Shown here piece by piece: positions 28,423 through 38,307 of a DNA stretch of 64,000 bases. Source of the DNA: Sulfurimonas sp. HSL1-2 (GTDB taxonomy: Bacteria > Campylobacterota > Campylobacteria > Campylobacterales > Sulfurimonadaceae); the NCBI RefSeq assembly GCF_039645565.1, contig NZ_CP147914.1:2457191-2521190 (forward strand), read 5' to 3'. Position numbers and translations under genes: made by a program. Below the pieces are notes generated by a model, which was not told where the DNA came from, searched no databases, and worked only from the letters and a program-made list of their open reading frames with translations. Every line of letters begins with the position of its first letter. Within the stretch, counting starts at the first letter, position 1.

Positions 28423-29654
28423 TATCCTTCTCCTCCCTCTTCTCTCTTACCGGCTACTGCACTGGCGACCGCATGGATACCGATACCGATACCCGCCGCC
28501 GTCAGGAGACCCAGACCGAACTGGTCCACGGTCTTTTCGACACCGCCGGTCGGTGCCTTGATGTTCGCGTTGGCCATCGGCCGTTCGTACGCATATTTGT
28601 CCCAGAAGTCCGGTTCGGAACAGCCGATACAGCCGCGACCGACACCGATCGGCCAGTTGACCCCTTCGTTGTAGCGGACAATGGAACAGTTGTTGAAAGT
28701 CATCGGTCCTTTACATCCCATCTTATAGAGACAGAAGTTGTTCTTCGCGCCTTCATCGCCCCACTCTTCGACATACTCGCCCGCGTCGAAATGCGCGCGG
28801 CGTTCACAGTTGTCGTGGATGCGGTATCCGAATGCGAATTTCGGACGCAGCAGGGAATCAAGTTCCGGCACCTGCCCGGTGAGGGCATAGTGCAGGACGA
28901 CACCGACCATGTTCGCCGGGTTCGCCGGGCAGGCCGGGATATTGATGACCGGTTTGCCTTTGACGACATCCATCACCCCGACGGCACCCGTCGGGTTCGG
29001 CGCTGCGGCGGGAATACCGCCGAAGGTCGCACAGGCACCGACCGCCACGACGGCGGCGGCATTTTCCGCGACACGGTTGAGGTGATCCAGGAAAGTCTCA
29101 CCTGAAGCACCGATGGTACACCAGTCTCTCCCCGCACCGACCGGGATGGAGCCCTCGACAAAGAGAAGGTAGTTCCCTTTGAAGTGCTCCATCGCGTCTT
29201 CGAGCTGCTTTTCCGCCTGGTGTCCCGACGGCGCCATCAGCGACTCGTGGAACTCCAGGGAAATGATGTCGAGAACAATCTCGTCGATCTTCGGCCCATC
29301 GCTGCGAAGCAGCGCCTCGGAGTTGCCCGCGCAGTCCTGGAGCTCGAGCCAGACGACCGGCAGACGGTTCATCAGTTCGGCGGCTTCCGCGACGAGCGGG
29401 GTGAACATCGGCGGGAGCATCAGCATCGCCGTCACCGCACTGACCCACTTCATGAATTCACGGCGATCCTGCCCCTCGTCCGTGAGCAGTGAATCGAAGT
29501 CGAGCCGGTTGACCGCCGGCTGTTCCCGGAGCGCGTCCAGACGCGCCCGACACGTATCGAACAGCTGCTGATAATAGAGATCCCCTCTGTTCGTATCTAC
29601 CCTGGCACTTTTCGAGGTGAAGAGCTTCCGCACCCCATCAATTCGTTCCGCCAT
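28422..29654 (-). CDS. hydA: [NiFe] uptake hydrogenase small subunit HydA
   Basis: A 410-residue Fe-S subunit carried across the membrane with HydB. The Tat motif DRREFMKW (Arg 64-65) is preceded by an unusually long N-terminal extension of about 60 residues, as I recall for other Campylobacterota. Cluster ligands are visible in WLELQDCAGN, VGACATFGGIP, the CERR region and GRGCIGCSEPDFWD. The C-terminal helix (near 380-400) anchors it. Two ATGs follow GGAGG; the second is better spaced and used here. Regulated by the operator at 29671-29686. Confidence 0.95.
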   Translation of the reverse strand: MAERIDGVRKLFTSKSARVDTNRGDLYYQQLFDTCRARLDALREQPAVNRLDFDSLLTDEGQDRREFMKWVSAVTAMLMLPPMFTPLVAEAAELMNRLPVVWLELQDCAGNSEALLRSDGPKIDEIVLDIISLEFHESLMAPSGHQAEKQLEDAMEHFKGNYLLFVEGSIPVGAGRDWCTIGASGETFLDHLNRVAENAAAVVAVGACATFGGIPAAAPNPTGAVGVMDVVKGKPVINIPACPANPANMVGVVLHYALTGQVPELDSLLRPKFAFGYRIHDNCERRAHFDAGEYVEEWGDEGAKNNFCLYKMGCKGPMTFNNCSIVRYNEGVNWPIGVGRGCIGCSEPDFWDKYAYERPMANANIKAPTGGVEKTVDQFGLGLLTAAGIGIGIHAVASAVAGKREEGGEG

Positions 29655-29670
29655 CATTTCCTCCTCATAA

Positions 29671-29701
29671 GTGAATGATCATTCACCATTCTATGTGTCA
29701 A
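29671..29701 (-). promoter_or_regulatory. hydABC promoter with perfect 16-bp palindrome
   Basis: The perfect palindrome GTGAATGATCATTCAC (29671-29686) lies between the hydA ribosome site and a minus-strand -10-like TAGAAT (29688-29693), so it would cover the start point. A TTGACA at 29696-29701 is too close to serve as that promoter's -35. The arrangement fits a repressor site, most simply for the TetR protein at 41302-41895. The rest of 29687-29826 shows only a weak GCCGTACGGC palindrome near the end of the preceding operon. Confidence 0.7.
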
Positions 29702-29826
29702 TAACTTAAACTTATCTAAAGTTGGGCTATAGCGCCCTTCCCGCCGAATTTCCTATATATTTTACGGACTGATCCCGACCGCCATAAACCCTCGAAAAGG
29801 CCCTGCCGTACGGCATTCCCGCCGGG

Positions 29827-31134
29827 TCAGGCGACGTGCGCTTCTTCGGGCACCATTTTCTCTAAAGCCTCCGGATAGCCCGGCAGAAGCGCCTGAAGCG
29901 CCACGACACTGCCGAAAACGATGATGGCCGGACCTTCTATCGCCTCGGCGGCTTCGGCAAGTCCGCCGAGGGTCGTCACGCGTGTCTGCTGGTTCGGACG
30001 TGTCGCATTGGAGACAATCGCCGTCGGCAATGCCGGATCAAGCCCGCGCGCCAATGCGGCATCGCGTATGGCCCCCGCCAGCGTCAAGCCCATCAGAACC
30101 ACGGTGGTGTGGCCGGGCAGTCCAAGCAGTCCGATCCACGACAGCTCCGTCCCTCCCCCTTCCACATGGGCCGACACGACCGAAAAGCCGGAGGCATGCC
30201 CCCGGGCGGTCACGGGGATGCCCGCCCCCGCCGGTCCCGCGACTGCGGATGATACGCCCGGCACCACACTGACGCGGAAGCCTTTTTCGGCCAGGTAGGT
30301 TGCCTCCTCCGCCCCGCGTCCGAAGATATAGGGGTCGCCGCTTTTCAACCTGGCAACGCTGCACCCCTTCTCCGCATACTGCACGATCATCTGGTTGATC
30401 TCATCCTGCGTACGGCTGTGGCACCCCTTACGCTTGCCCACATAGATCTTAATGCTCTTTGTCGGGATCAGTGCCAGGATCTCCTCGCTGATCAGATGAT
30501 CATACAGGACAACATCAGCCTCTTTTATAATATGGTACGCCTTGAGCGTCAACAGTTCCACATCCCCGGGACCGCACCCTACCAGGGAGACGCCGGCGAG
30601 CAGACGGCCGGCTGCTTTGCGCGTCGCAACGGCATCGACCATCCCCCCGGAACGTTCACCGGCTTTCTCCCGTGCGAGCTGTTCAAGCTGCAGCGGCAGC
30701 ACGCGCCGTATCTTGTCCCGGACACACTGCGTCAGCGTCGGGCTCGCCCCGTCACTCGAGACGGCGATCTTGAGCGGCCCGTAGTGCAGTAGGGAAGCGA
30801 AGTAGAAGTCACACAGCGACGGGACGTCGACAACGTTAAGTAAAAAGCCCCTTGCAGCTTTCAGATCGGTCAGCATCTTCGTCACGGCGTTGTTGCCGGT
30901 AGCGTCAATGACCACCGATGCCCTCTTCAAATCGCCTGCTGTCACTTTTTTGCGTAACACTCTGTGCAAAGGCACTCCTGCAAAGCCGGCATGGACGGAG
31001 GGTGCAATCACCGTCGCCACAATCCCGTTGGCCGCCAGGACTTCCGCTTTGTGCAGCCCCACTTTTCCCGCACCGACGAGGACGACCCCGCCCTCCTTCG
31101 GTTTAAGCAGTACCGGAAGCGATGCCGTTTTCAT
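29827..31134 (-). CDS. cysG: Siroheme synthase (CysG-like, two domains)
   Basis: A 435-residue bifunctional protein. The N-terminal third is a precorrin-2 dehydrogenase/ferrochelatase (VVLVGAGKVGLHKAEVL, then VVIDATGNNAVT). The C-terminal part is uroporphyrinogen-III methyltransferase (VSLVGCGPGDVELLTLKAYH, LKSGDPYIFGRGAEEA, VVPGVSSAVAGPAGAGIP). It makes siroheme for the sulfite reductase encoded upstream. ATG 31134 has GGGAGAG upstream and overlaps the previous gene by 32 bp. It is the last gene of the sulfate-assimilation operon. Confidence 0.9.
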   Translation of the reverse strand: MKTASLPVLLKPKEGGVVLVGAGKVGLHKAEVLAANGIVATVIAPSVHAGFAGVPLHRVLRKKVTAGDLKRASVVIDATGNNAVTKMLTDLKAARGFLLNVVDVPSLCDFYFASLLHYGPLKIAVSSDGASPTLTQCVRDKIRRVLPLQLEQLAREKAGERSGGMVDAVATRKAAGRLLAGVSLVGCGPGDVELLTLKAYHIIKEADVVLYDHLISEEILALIPTKSIKIYVGKRKGCHSRTQDEINQMIVQYAEKGCSVARLKSGDPYIFGRGAEEATYLAEKGFRVSVVPGVSSAVAGPAGAGIPVTARGHASGFSVVSAHVEGGGTELSWIGLLGLPGHTTVVLMGLTLAGAIRDAALARGLDPALPTAIVSNATRPNQQTRVTTLGGLAEAAEAIEGPAIIVFGSVVALQALLPGYPEALEKMVPEEAHVA

Positions 31135-32449
31135 GTTTCTCTCCCAAACTCCGAACTGTTTTTCGGATCGATGCAAGCAGGTAGTCGATATCGGCGATCT
31201 CCTGCGAATAGTGAATGCTGATGCGCACCCATCCCGGGCGTGTCTCCAGCTCCGCATCATCCGGCAGCCCGAGCAGGTCGTGCCCGTATGGGCCCGCGCA
31301 CGAACAGCCCGCACGGGTCTGGACCCCCCACGTTTCCGAGAGCCCGGCGCACAGTGCATACGGGTCGATCCCCTCTATATTGAAAGAGACGATCCCCAGG
31401 TTCTCTTTTTCAAGGTCCCCGTATACCGTACAGCCCGGAACCGCCGTCAGCCCGGAGAGCAGATAGTCCGTCAGCTGCTTTTTGCGGTTTTTGATCCAGG
31501 CAAACCCCAGTTCGTTGCGCAGCTGGTAGGCGAGCGCGGCGCGGATGAGCTGCAGGATCCCCGGCGTCCCCGCATCCTCACGGGCCTCCTTCTCGCCGAT
31601 GAAACGGTGCTCGCTGCGGTTCACGTACGTCACGGTACCCCCGCCGGCGAACGTCGGCGCGACCTCCTCGTCGATGAACGACTTCCGTATGACCAGCAGC
31701 CCGCACGATCCCGGCCCCCCGAGCAGCTTGTGCGGGGAGAGGAACATGGCGTCGTAGAGTTTGCTGGGCACGTTCATATACGGCGACGATGCGGCCGCGT
31801 CGAAACAGACCATGGCACCGTAACGGCGCAGCAGACGCGAGATGTGCTGATAGGGGGTGATGATCCCCGTCACGTTCGACGCGATGCAGAACGCCCCGAT
31901 CACCTCCCGGTGGCGGTTCGCCTTCAGCAGCATCTCCATGTACTCCAGGTCGATCTCCCCCTCGGCGTTGAAGCCGATGCGCACGGTGTCGCAGATCCCT
32001 TCGCGGTAGCTGATCTCGTTCGAGTGGTGCTCGTAGGGGCCGACGATGACCAGCGGCCGCTTCTGGGGCCGTACCCGCACGATGCAGCGCTTTCGCGTCG
32101 CGGGCGGGATATAGACCCCCAGGATCTCCTGCAGGCGCTTGATCGCCGACGTCGCACCGCAGCCGCAGGGCAGGACAGCGAAGGCGTCGTCCAGTCCCAG
32201 CAGCGTTTTGAGCTGCTCCCGGGCCCCGCTGTAATAGTGTTCCGTCACCGCCGCCATCGACGCCTCTTTGGAATGGGTGTTCGCATAGGTCTCCAGGACC
32301 TCCCGCAGCCGGGACTCGATCGGTTCGAACGCCAGCCCCGACGCGGTGTAGTCAAAATAGTGTCTCTTGTGGCGGCCGATGGTCTGCTCTCCCACGAAGG
32401 TCTTGCGGTTCCCCCGCTTAAGCAACGGCCGAAATAGCGCTTGTGTCAT
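31103..32449 (-). CDS. Class V aminotransferase, cysteine desulfurase-like
   Basis: A 448-residue PLP enzyme of the NifS/SufS/CsdA superfamily. The Schiff-base Lys is in FLSPHKLLGGPGSCGLL, the cofactor Asp in VCFDAAASSPYM, and the late loop TRAGCSCAGPYGHDLLG holds the candidate catalytic Cys. Desulfurases release sulfur from cysteine as persulfide; here the protein sits between sulfite reductase and siroheme synthase, so it could also act with an unusual sulfur donor. It overlaps sir by 32 bp. Substrate unknown. Confidence 0.8.
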   Translation of the reverse strand: MTQALFRPLLKRGNRKTFVGEQTIGRHKRHYFDYTASGLAFEPIESRLREVLETYANTHSKEASMAAVTEHYYSGAREQLKTLLGLDDAFAVLPCGCGATSAIKRLQEILGVYIPPATRKRCIVRVRPQKRPLVIVGPYEHHSNEISYREGICDTVRIGFNAEGEIDLEYMEMLLKANRHREVIGAFCIASNVTGIITPYQHISRLLRRYGAMVCFDAAASSPYMNVPSKLYDAMFLSPHKLLGGPGSCGLLVIRKSFIDEEVAPTFAGGGTVTYVNRSEHRFIGEKEAREDAGTPGILQLIRAALAYQLRNELGFAWIKNRKKQLTDYLLSGLTAVPGCTVYGDLEKENLGIVSFNIEGIDPYALCAGLSETWGVQTRAGCSCAGPYGHDLLGLPDDAELETRPGWVRISIHYSQEIADIDYLLASIRKTVRSLGEKHENGIASGTA

Positions 32450-34001
32450 AAGCCTGCTCCCGTAAAAATGCTCCGAATGTTTCGTACCCGCTGTCCAGAT
32501 ACTGCAGCAGCAGGCGTTCTATGATCCCGGCCGCCTCTTCGGGCGCCACCTTGATGCCGCTCTTTTCGCCGAACGCACTGCGTTCCCCCTCCAGGTGGCC
32601 GCCGAAGATCAGCTCGAAACCGCTGATCCGCCGCTCCCCGCGCTTGAGCACCGTCCCGACGAACCCGATGTCGACGATGTGCGGATGCGCACAGGCGTTC
32701 GGACAGCCGTTGACGCTGATCGAGACGGGCTCGGTGAAGTCGGGGAACCGTGCATTCAGGTAGTCGACGATCTCCCGCGCCAGCTCCTTCGTTTCGCTGA
32801 TGGCGAACTTGCAGAAGTTCAGCCCCGTACACGCCAGCGTTCGCGCTTTGAAAGGGGTCGGGTTGGGCGACAGCCCGGCCAGTTCCAGCTCCCCGGTCAT
32901 GGCGCCGACCCGGCTCTCGGGGACGTCAAGCACGACGAGGTTCTGCGTCGTCGTGAACTTTGCCCTTTCGGCACGGTGGCGCTGCATCGCCTTGGCCAGC
33001 CGCAGCAGCCCGCCCCCGCCGATGCGCCCCGATGTCACGGCACAGCCGATATAGCTCCTGCCCTCGACGCTGCTCGCATGGGCGCCGAAATGGCCCCGCA
33101 GGGCGTAGGGCGTATAGGCCTGTACTTGCGGCGGCAGCAGCTCGAATCCCAGCAGCGCATGCAGCTGCGCGACGAAGGCGTCGAGCCCCCAGGCGTCGAC
33201 AAGGTGCCCCAGACGGGCCTTGGAACGGTTTTCGCGGTTCCCCTCGTCGCGGTACAGGGTCGCCACCGCTTCGGCGATGGGGACGACCTGCTCCGCCGTC
33301 GCATACCCGATATGCGAGGCGATGCGCCGGTTCTTTGCCAGCCCGCCCCCGACGCTGACGTCGAAGAGCACGCGGCCCGACGGATGGTCGACCGCCGTAA
33401 AGCTCAGGTCCTGTATCTCGTGGGAGATACAGTGGTTGCGGCAGCCGCTGATACCGATCTTGAACTTGCGCGGCAGGTTCGAAAAATCACGGTTGTCGCG
33501 GAACAGCGCGTTGACCGCTCTAACCAGCGGGCGCACGTCTGAGACCGCCCCGTGGTCGATGCCGTCCACCGGGCAGCTCACGACGTTGCGCGGGCAGTCG
33601 CCCGCGGCCATCTTCGTACTGAGGCCGACATGCTCGAGCAGGGCGAATATCACCGGCAGATGCCGCACCTCGATCCAGTGGAACTGCAGATCCTGGCGCG
33701 TCGTGATATCGGCGGTGCTCCGCGCATAGCTGTTTGAGATGTACCCCAGCGTTTTGAGCTGTTCGGTCGTCACCTCTCCCGCCTCGAGCTTGACCCGCAG
33801 CATGAAATAGAGCGTCGGGTCCTCCTCGTCCTGGAGGTTCCTGTTCTGGGTGTAAAGCCCATACCATTTGAACCGGTCGATATCGTCGGGATGCAGATCG
33901 CTGCCGCTTCGGGCATACTCTGCTATCGCGCCGATGACGTCCAGGCCGTCTTTCTCGCGCTTGATGCGCTCCACGCGCTGCGCTTTCGTTTCGGATACCA
34001 T
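32418..34001 (-). CDS. sir: Assimilatory sulfite reductase (siroheme/4Fe-4S, ferredoxin-type)
   Basis: A 527-residue nitrite/sulfite reductase of the single-subunit ferredoxin-dependent type. Siroheme-4Fe-4S cysteines are in LACTGLNFCKFA (near 397) and NGCPNACAHP (near 438). Substrate-binding Arg-rich segments occur early (YARSTADITTRQDLQFHWIE). It reduces sulfite to sulfide for cysteine synthesis; its place behind cysDNH favours sulfite over nitrite. It lies 10 bp after cysN. Confidence 0.88.
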   Translation of the reverse strand: MVSETKAQRVERIKREKDGLDVIGAIAEYARSGSDLHPDDIDRFKWYGLYTQNRNLQDEEDPTLYFMLRVKLEAGEVTTEQLKTLGYISNSYARSTADITTRQDLQFHWIEVRHLPVIFALLEHVGLSTKMAAGDCPRNVVSCPVDGIDHGAVSDVRPLVRAVNALFRDNRDFSNLPRKFKIGISGCRNHCISHEIQDLSFTAVDHPSGRVLFDVSVGGGLAKNRRIASHIGYATAEQVVPIAEAVATLYRDEGNRENRSKARLGHLVDAWGLDAFVAQLHALLGFELLPPQVQAYTPYALRGHFGAHASSVEGRSYIGCAVTSGRIGGGGLLRLAKAMQRHRAERAKFTTTQNLVVLDVPESRVGAMTGELELAGLSPNPTPFKARTLACTGLNFCKFAISETKELAREIVDYLNARFPDFTEPVSISVNGCPNACAHPHIVDIGFVGTVLKRGERRISGFELIFGGHLEGERSAFGEKSGIKVAPEEAAGIIERLLLQYLDSGYETFGAFLREQAYDTSAISAVA

Positions 34002-34011
34002 GCATCACCCC

Positions 34012-35418
34012 CTATGCAATCGCTTTGGCTTCCCAGTGCGGGAAGTGTCTGCGTATCAGGGCGTTGAGTTCCACCTCGAACGATGCAGCCGCCGTTTCCG
34101 GCAGTGCCTGCTCCTCCGCCGCCGCAACGATCATGCCGGCACCCGACGTGTTGTTACTGACGCGGTCGATCAAAATGAAACTGCCCGTGCAGCGGTTCGC
34201 TTCGTACGGATCGAATGCGATCGGGGCCCCCAGGGCGAGCCGCACCCGTGCGATCCCATTGAGCCCGAGGGCGGATGCTTCATGCTCTGTAAGGGTGTTG
34301 ACATCGTACTGGTGGTCGATCGCCTCCACCCGTGCAGCCACCGTTGTCGCCGCGCGCTTGAGCGTGTAGGTCCTGCCGATCTCGAGCGGCGTCTCGTCCA
34401 TCCAGACCAGCTCCGCAATGAGCTTCCCGGCAAGCGCGATCTCGGCGTCGCCGCCGATGAGGATGTCGCCGCGGCTGATGTCGATCTCGTCTTCAAGGGT
34501 CAGCGTTACGGCGTTGTCCGCCTCTGCGACCGCCAGTTCGCCGTCATAGGTGACGATCGAATGCACCCGCGACCGCTTGCCCGACGGCACTACCCTGACG
34601 GTGTCGCCCTTGCGGATCGATCCGGAGGCCACGGTCCCGGCAAAGCCGCGGAAGTCGGAGTTCGGCCGGTTAACGTACTGCACCGGGAACCGGAAAGGCG
34701 CCCCGTCGACCTGCGTGTCCAGTTCAGCCGTCTCAAGCAGTTCGAGCAGCGTCGCGCCCTCGTACCACGGCATGCGTGCCGAACGTTCCACGACGTTGTC
34801 CCCCTCCAGCGCCGAGAGCGGGATCACCGACACCTCGGCGATGTCCAGGCCCGCCGCGAAGGCCATATACTCCTGCCGGATCGCTTCGAAGCGCCCCTCG
34901 GAGCAATCGACGAGGTCCATCTTGTTCACCGCGACGATCACCCGGGTGATCCCCAGCAGCCGTACAATGAATGAATGGCGCCGTGTCTGCGTCTGGATAC
35001 CGTAACGGGCGTCGATCAGGATGATCGCCAGGTCGGCGGTCGACGCGCCCGTCGCCATGTTCCGCGTGTACTGCTCATGCCCCGGGGTGTCGGCAATGAT
35101 GAACTTGCGCTTGTCGGTGGCAAAGTAGCGGTACGCGACGTCGATGGTAATCCCCTGCTCGCGTTCGCTCTGCAGGCCGTCGACGAGCAGGGCCAGGTCG
35201 ACCCGCTCGCCCGTCGTTCCGGACTTGCGGCTCTCCTTCGTGATCGCCGCGAGCTGGTCTTCGAAGATCATCTTCGTATCGTGCAGCAGGCGGCCGATGA
35301 GGGTGCTTTTCCCGTCGTCCACGCTGCCGCAGGTGATGAACCGGAGCAGCTCCTTGTTTTCGTGTTCACGCAGGTAGCGCTCGATGTCCGAGGCTATCAG
35401 TCTCTCTTGTGCTTCCAT
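34012..35418 (-). CDS. cysN: Sulfate adenylyltransferase subunit 1 (GTPase)
   Basis: A 468-residue EF-Tu-like GTPase with G1 [16 protein letters not shown]3 [11 protein letters not shown] and G4 NKMDLVD. With CysD it activates sulfate to APS at the cost of ATP, driven by GTP hydrolysis. No APS kinase domain is fused, in line with direct APS reduction by the cysH product. Start and cysD stop overlap by one base (TAATG). Confidence 0.95.
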   Translation of the reverse strand: MEAQERLIASDIERYLREHENKELLRFITCGSVDDGKSTLIGRLLHDTKMIFEDQLAAITKESRKSGTTGERVDLALLVDGLQSEREQGITIDVAYRYFATDKRKFIIADTPGHEQYTRNMATGASTADLAIILIDARYGIQTQTRRHSFIVRLLGITRVIVAVNKMDLVDCSEGRFEAIRQEYMAFAAGLDIAEVSVIPLSALEGDNVVERSARMPWYEGATLLELLETAELDTQVDGAPFRFPVQYVNRPNSDFRGFAGTVASGSIRKGDTVRVVPSGKRSRVHSIVTYDGELAVAEADNAVTLTLEDEIDISRGDILIGGDAEIALAGKLIAELVWMDETPLEIGRTYTLKRAATTVAARVEAIDHQYDVNTLTEHEASALGLNGIARVRLALGAPIAFDPYEANRCTGSFILIDRVSNNTSGAGMIVAAAEEQALPETAAASFEVELNALIRRHFPHWEAKAIA

Positions 35419-36329
35419 TAGAAATATCCTTCCATTTTCTTCTTCTCCATGGAACCGGCCTGATCGCTGTCGATCACCCGCCCCTGGCGTTCGCTGGTCT
35501 TCGCCAGCAGCATCTCCTGAATGATCTCCGGCAGCGTCGTCGCCGTCGAAGCGACCGCGCCGGTCAGCGGGTAGCAGCCGAGCGTCCGGAAGCGCACGCT
35601 CTCCAGGCGGGGTTCTTCCCCCTCCTGCAGCGGCATCCGGTCGTCGTCGACCATGATTTTCACGCCGTCGCGCTCCACGACGGGGCGCTCCTGCGCAAAA
35701 TAGAGCGGGACGATGGGAATCTGTTCAAGGTAGATGTACTGCCAGATATCCAGCTCCGTCCAGTTCGACAGCGGGAAGACCCGGATGCTCTCGCCCCTGC
35801 GGATACTGCCGTTGTAGACGTTCCACAGTTCGGGGCGCTGGTTTTTCGGGTCCCAGCGGTGATTCGCGTCGCGGAAGGAGTAGATCCGCTCCTTCGCGCG
35901 GCTCTTCTCCTCGTCGCGGCGCGCGCCGCCGAAGACGGCATCGAACCCGTACTTCTCAAGCGCCTGCTTCAGCCCCTCGGTCTTCATCACGTCCGTGTGT
36001 ACCGCGCTGCCGTGGGTAAAGGGGCCGATGCCGCGGGCAACGCCCTCTTCGTTGACGTGGACCAGCAGCTCCAGCCCCAGCGCGTCGATCCGGCTGTCGC
36101 GGAACGCAATCATCTCCCTGAACTTCCAGGTCGTATCCACATGCAGCAGCGGGAAAGGCAGCTTGGCCGGGTAAAACGCCTTGAGCGCCAGGTGCAGCAT
36201 CACCGAAGAGTCCTTCCCGATGCTGTAGAGCATGGCCGGGTTGTCGAACTCGGCTGCGACTTCGCGCATGATGTGGATCGCCTCTGCCTCCAGTTTCCTC
36301 AGGTGGGTGCGACGTTGTCTGTCAATCAT
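35418..36329 (-). CDS. cysD: Sulfate adenylyltransferase subunit 2
   Basis: A 303-residue PP-loop ATP pyrophosphatase ([19 protein letters not shown] near residue 35), conserved along its length with CysD. It binds ATP and sulfate to make APS together with CysN. It lies 3 bp after cysH. Confidence 0.95.
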   Translation of the reverse strand: MIDRQRRTHLRKLEAEAIHIMREVAAEFDNPAMLYSIGKDSSVMLHLALKAFYPAKLPFPLLHVDTTWKFREMIAFRDSRIDALGLELLVHVNEEGVARGIGPFTHGSAVHTDVMKTEGLKQALEKYGFDAVFGGARRDEEKSRAKERIYSFRDANHRWDPKNQRPELWNVYNGSIRRGESIRVFPLSNWTELDIWQYIYLEQIPIVPLYFAQERPVVERDGVKIMVDDDRMPLQEGEEPRLESVRFRTLGCYPLTGAVASTATTLPEIIQEMLLAKTSERQGRVIDSDQAGSMEKKKMEGYF

Positions 36330-36332
36330 TGT

Positions 36333-37037
36333 TTACTCCTTTCGGTGCAGTCCGCACTCTTTGTGTTCGGGTGACTCCCACCACCAGCGTCCCGAGCGGA
36401 TATCGTCGCCCGGGACGACGGCCCGGGTACACGGCGCACAGCCGATACTCGGGTACCCGTGGTCGTGCAGCCGGTTGTAGGGCACGCCGTTGGCCTGGAG
36501 ATGCGCCCACACTTCCGCTTCGCTCCATTCGATGAGCGGGTTGAGTTTCAGCAGGCCGTTGGCCTCGTCGTGTTCGACCAGGCGCATCGACTCGCGGGTC
36601 GGGGACTGCTCCCGCCGCAGCCCCGTGATCCAGACCTCCATCCCCTGAAGCGCGCGTTTCAACGGCGCGATTTTCCGGGCATGGCAGCAGCGTTTTCGGT
36701 TGTCGACGCTGTCGTAAAAGCCGTTGATCCCCTGCGCTTTGTAGAGCACCTCCACATCGGTGGGGTCGGGGAAATAGACGTCGATGTTCATCCCGTACTT
36801 CTGGTTCGTTCTGTCCATGACGTCGTAGGTCTCATACGGCAGCCGGCCCGTGTCGATCGTAAAAACCCCGATCTGCTCGCGGTGCGGCTGCAGCAGATGC
36901 GTCAGCACCTGGTCCTCCGCCCCGAAACTCGATGCCAGCGCGATCTGTCCGCCGTACTGCTGCGCGAAATACGCCAGCACCTCATCGGCGCTGCTTCCCG
37001 CCAGACGGCGGTTCAATGTTTCAATGTGCTTTTGCAT
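36333..37037 (-). CDS. cysH: Adenylylsulfate (APS) reductase, thioredoxin-dependent
   Basis: A 234-residue CysH-family reductase. Besides the catalytic C-terminal KECGLH it has the CC...CxxC pattern (KRCCHARK near 115; IGCAPCTRA near 196) that binds a 4Fe-4S cluster and marks APS-using enzymes rather than PAPS reductases. The absence of an APS kinase in the operon agrees. It reduces APS to sulfite and AMP. Confidence 0.9.
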   Translation of the reverse strand: MQKHIETLNRRLAGSSADEVLAYFAQQYGGQIALASSFGAEDQVLTHLLQPHREQIGVFTIDTGRLPYETYDVMDRTNQKYGMNIDVYFPDPTDVEVLYKAQGINGFYDSVDNRKRCCHARKIAPLKRALQGMEVWITGLRREQSPTRESMRLVEHDEANGLLKLNPLIEWSEAEVWAHLQANGVPYNRLHDHGYPSIGCAPCTRAVVPGDDIRSGRWWWESPEHKECGLHRKE

Positions 37038-37045
37038 GCGATCTC

Positions 37046-37276
37046 CTAAATCTGATAATCGTCGCCGGTCGGCCGGTGTAGGCCGATGCCGACCCTCGTC
37101 CAGGCCCGCTCGTGCAGGTAGTACAGGACCATTTTCGTGAAGACCTCGATCGAACCGATCGAGGCGGCCATCGCCAGGCTGCCCGTAATCAGGAACGAGA
37201 TCACCATCGTGTCCAGGGTGCCGACGGCGCGCCAGGAGAGGGTTTTCACCGCACTCCGATAGGCTTTTTCTTGCAT
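37046..37276 (-). CDS. DUF2061 small membrane protein
   Basis: A 76-residue protein with two hydrophobic segments and the DUF2061 pattern (SAVKTLSWRAVGTLDTMVISFLI begins the first; KMVLYYLHERAWTRV ends the second). DUF2061 proteins are, from memory, often found inside sulfate-assimilation operons, but their function is unknown; a role in sulfate or sulfite transport is speculation. ATG 37276 gives the conserved N-terminus; a longer start would overlap cysK. It lies 8 bp before cysH. Confidence 0.8.
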   Translation of the reverse strand: MQEKAYRSAVKTLSWRAVGTLDTMVISFLITGSLAMAASIGSIEVFTKMVLYYLHERAWTRVGIGLHRPTGDDYQI

Positions 37277-37334
37277 AATGTCACCACGCTTTTCGTGGGG
37301 CCGTCGTATATCGGCCCTTCTGTTGTTATCGCCG

Positions 37335-38270
37335 CTACTCGGCTTCCGCAATGTCATACAGCGGCGTCGAGAGATAGCGCTCGCCGGTATCGCACAGCAT
37401 CGTCACGATCATCTTTCCCCGGTTCTCCCGCCGGGCCGCCACCCTGCGGGCGGCAAGCACGTTCGCGCCTGAAGAGATACCCACAAGCAGCCCTTCGTCA
37501 CGCGCCAGCTTCCGCGACGACGCCATGGCCTCGTCGTTGCCCACGGTCAATACCTCGCCGTAGGCCCAGGTGTCGAGTACCTTGGGCACGAAACCTGCCC
37601 CGATCCCCTGGATTTTGTGCGGCCCGGGCTGGCCGCCGGATAGGACCGCCGAGTCCTCGGGTTCCACCGCGATGATCTCGATGTTCGGGTTGTACGCTTT
37701 AAGGATCGATCCCACCCCGGTGATCGTACCGCCGGTGCCCACGGCGGCGACGAAGATATCGACCTTCCCGGCGGTGTCCCGCCAGATCTCCTCCGCCGTC
37801 GTCACCATATGCGCGACCGGATTGGCCGGGTTCTCAAACTGCTGCAGCACCACCCCGTTCTCGATCGTGGCCGCAAGCGTGTTGGCCCGTGCCACCGCGC
37901 CGGCCATTCCGGCAGCGGGGTCGGTCAGTTCGAGTTCCGCCCCGAGTGCCAAGAGCAGTTTCCGGCGCTCGATGCTCATGGAGCTCGGCATCGTAAGGAT
38001 CAGCTTCAGACCCAGCCCCGCCGCGATCGACGCGAGCGCGATTCCCGTATTGCCGCTGGTCGGCTCGATGATCACACTCTGTTTATTCAAAAGGCCGCTC
38101 TCCAGCGCCCGCGTAATCATGTTCTTCCCGATACGGTCCTTGACCGACCCCGAAGGGTTCATGAACTCACACTTGCCCAGCAGCGTCGTTTCCGTTTCGT
38201 TCGAAGCGTTATTCAGCTTCACCAGCGGCGTGTTGCCGATCAGTTCCGTCACATTGTTTGCGTAATGCAT
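37335..38270 (-). CDS. cysK: Cysteine synthase A
   Basis: A 311-residue O-acetylserine sulfhydrylase. PLP Lys is in NPSGSVKDRIGKNMI (near 42-50), the substrate loop is PTSGNTGIALA, and the phosphate-binding loop is GTGGTITGVG. It joins sulfide with O-acetylserine to make cysteine, the end point of the operon. It follows the DUF4395 gene by 37 bp. Confidence 0.95.
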   Translation of the reverse strand: MHYANNVTELIGNTPLVKLNNASNETETTLLGKCEFMNPSGSVKDRIGKNMITRALESGLLNKQSVIIEPTSGNTGIALASIAAGLGLKLILTMPSSMSIERRKLLLALGAELELTDPAAGMAGAVARANTLAATIENGVVLQQFENPANPVAHMVTTAEEIWRDTAGKVDIFVAAVGTGGTITGVGSILKAYNPNIEIIAVEPEDSAVLSGGQPGPHKIQGIGAGFVPKVLDTWAYGEVLTVGNDEAMASSRKLARDEGLLVGISSGANVLAARRVAARRENRGKMIVTMLCDTGERYLSTPLYDIAEAE

Positions 38271-38307
38271 GCCGTCTCCTTCTTAAAATACGGATTGTTG
38301 TTCGGGC

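Noticed and set aside
26023..28674. Plus-strand open frame of 883 codons
   Set aside because: Antisense to hydC, hydB and part of hydA; the translation is Arg/His/Asp-rich without domains.
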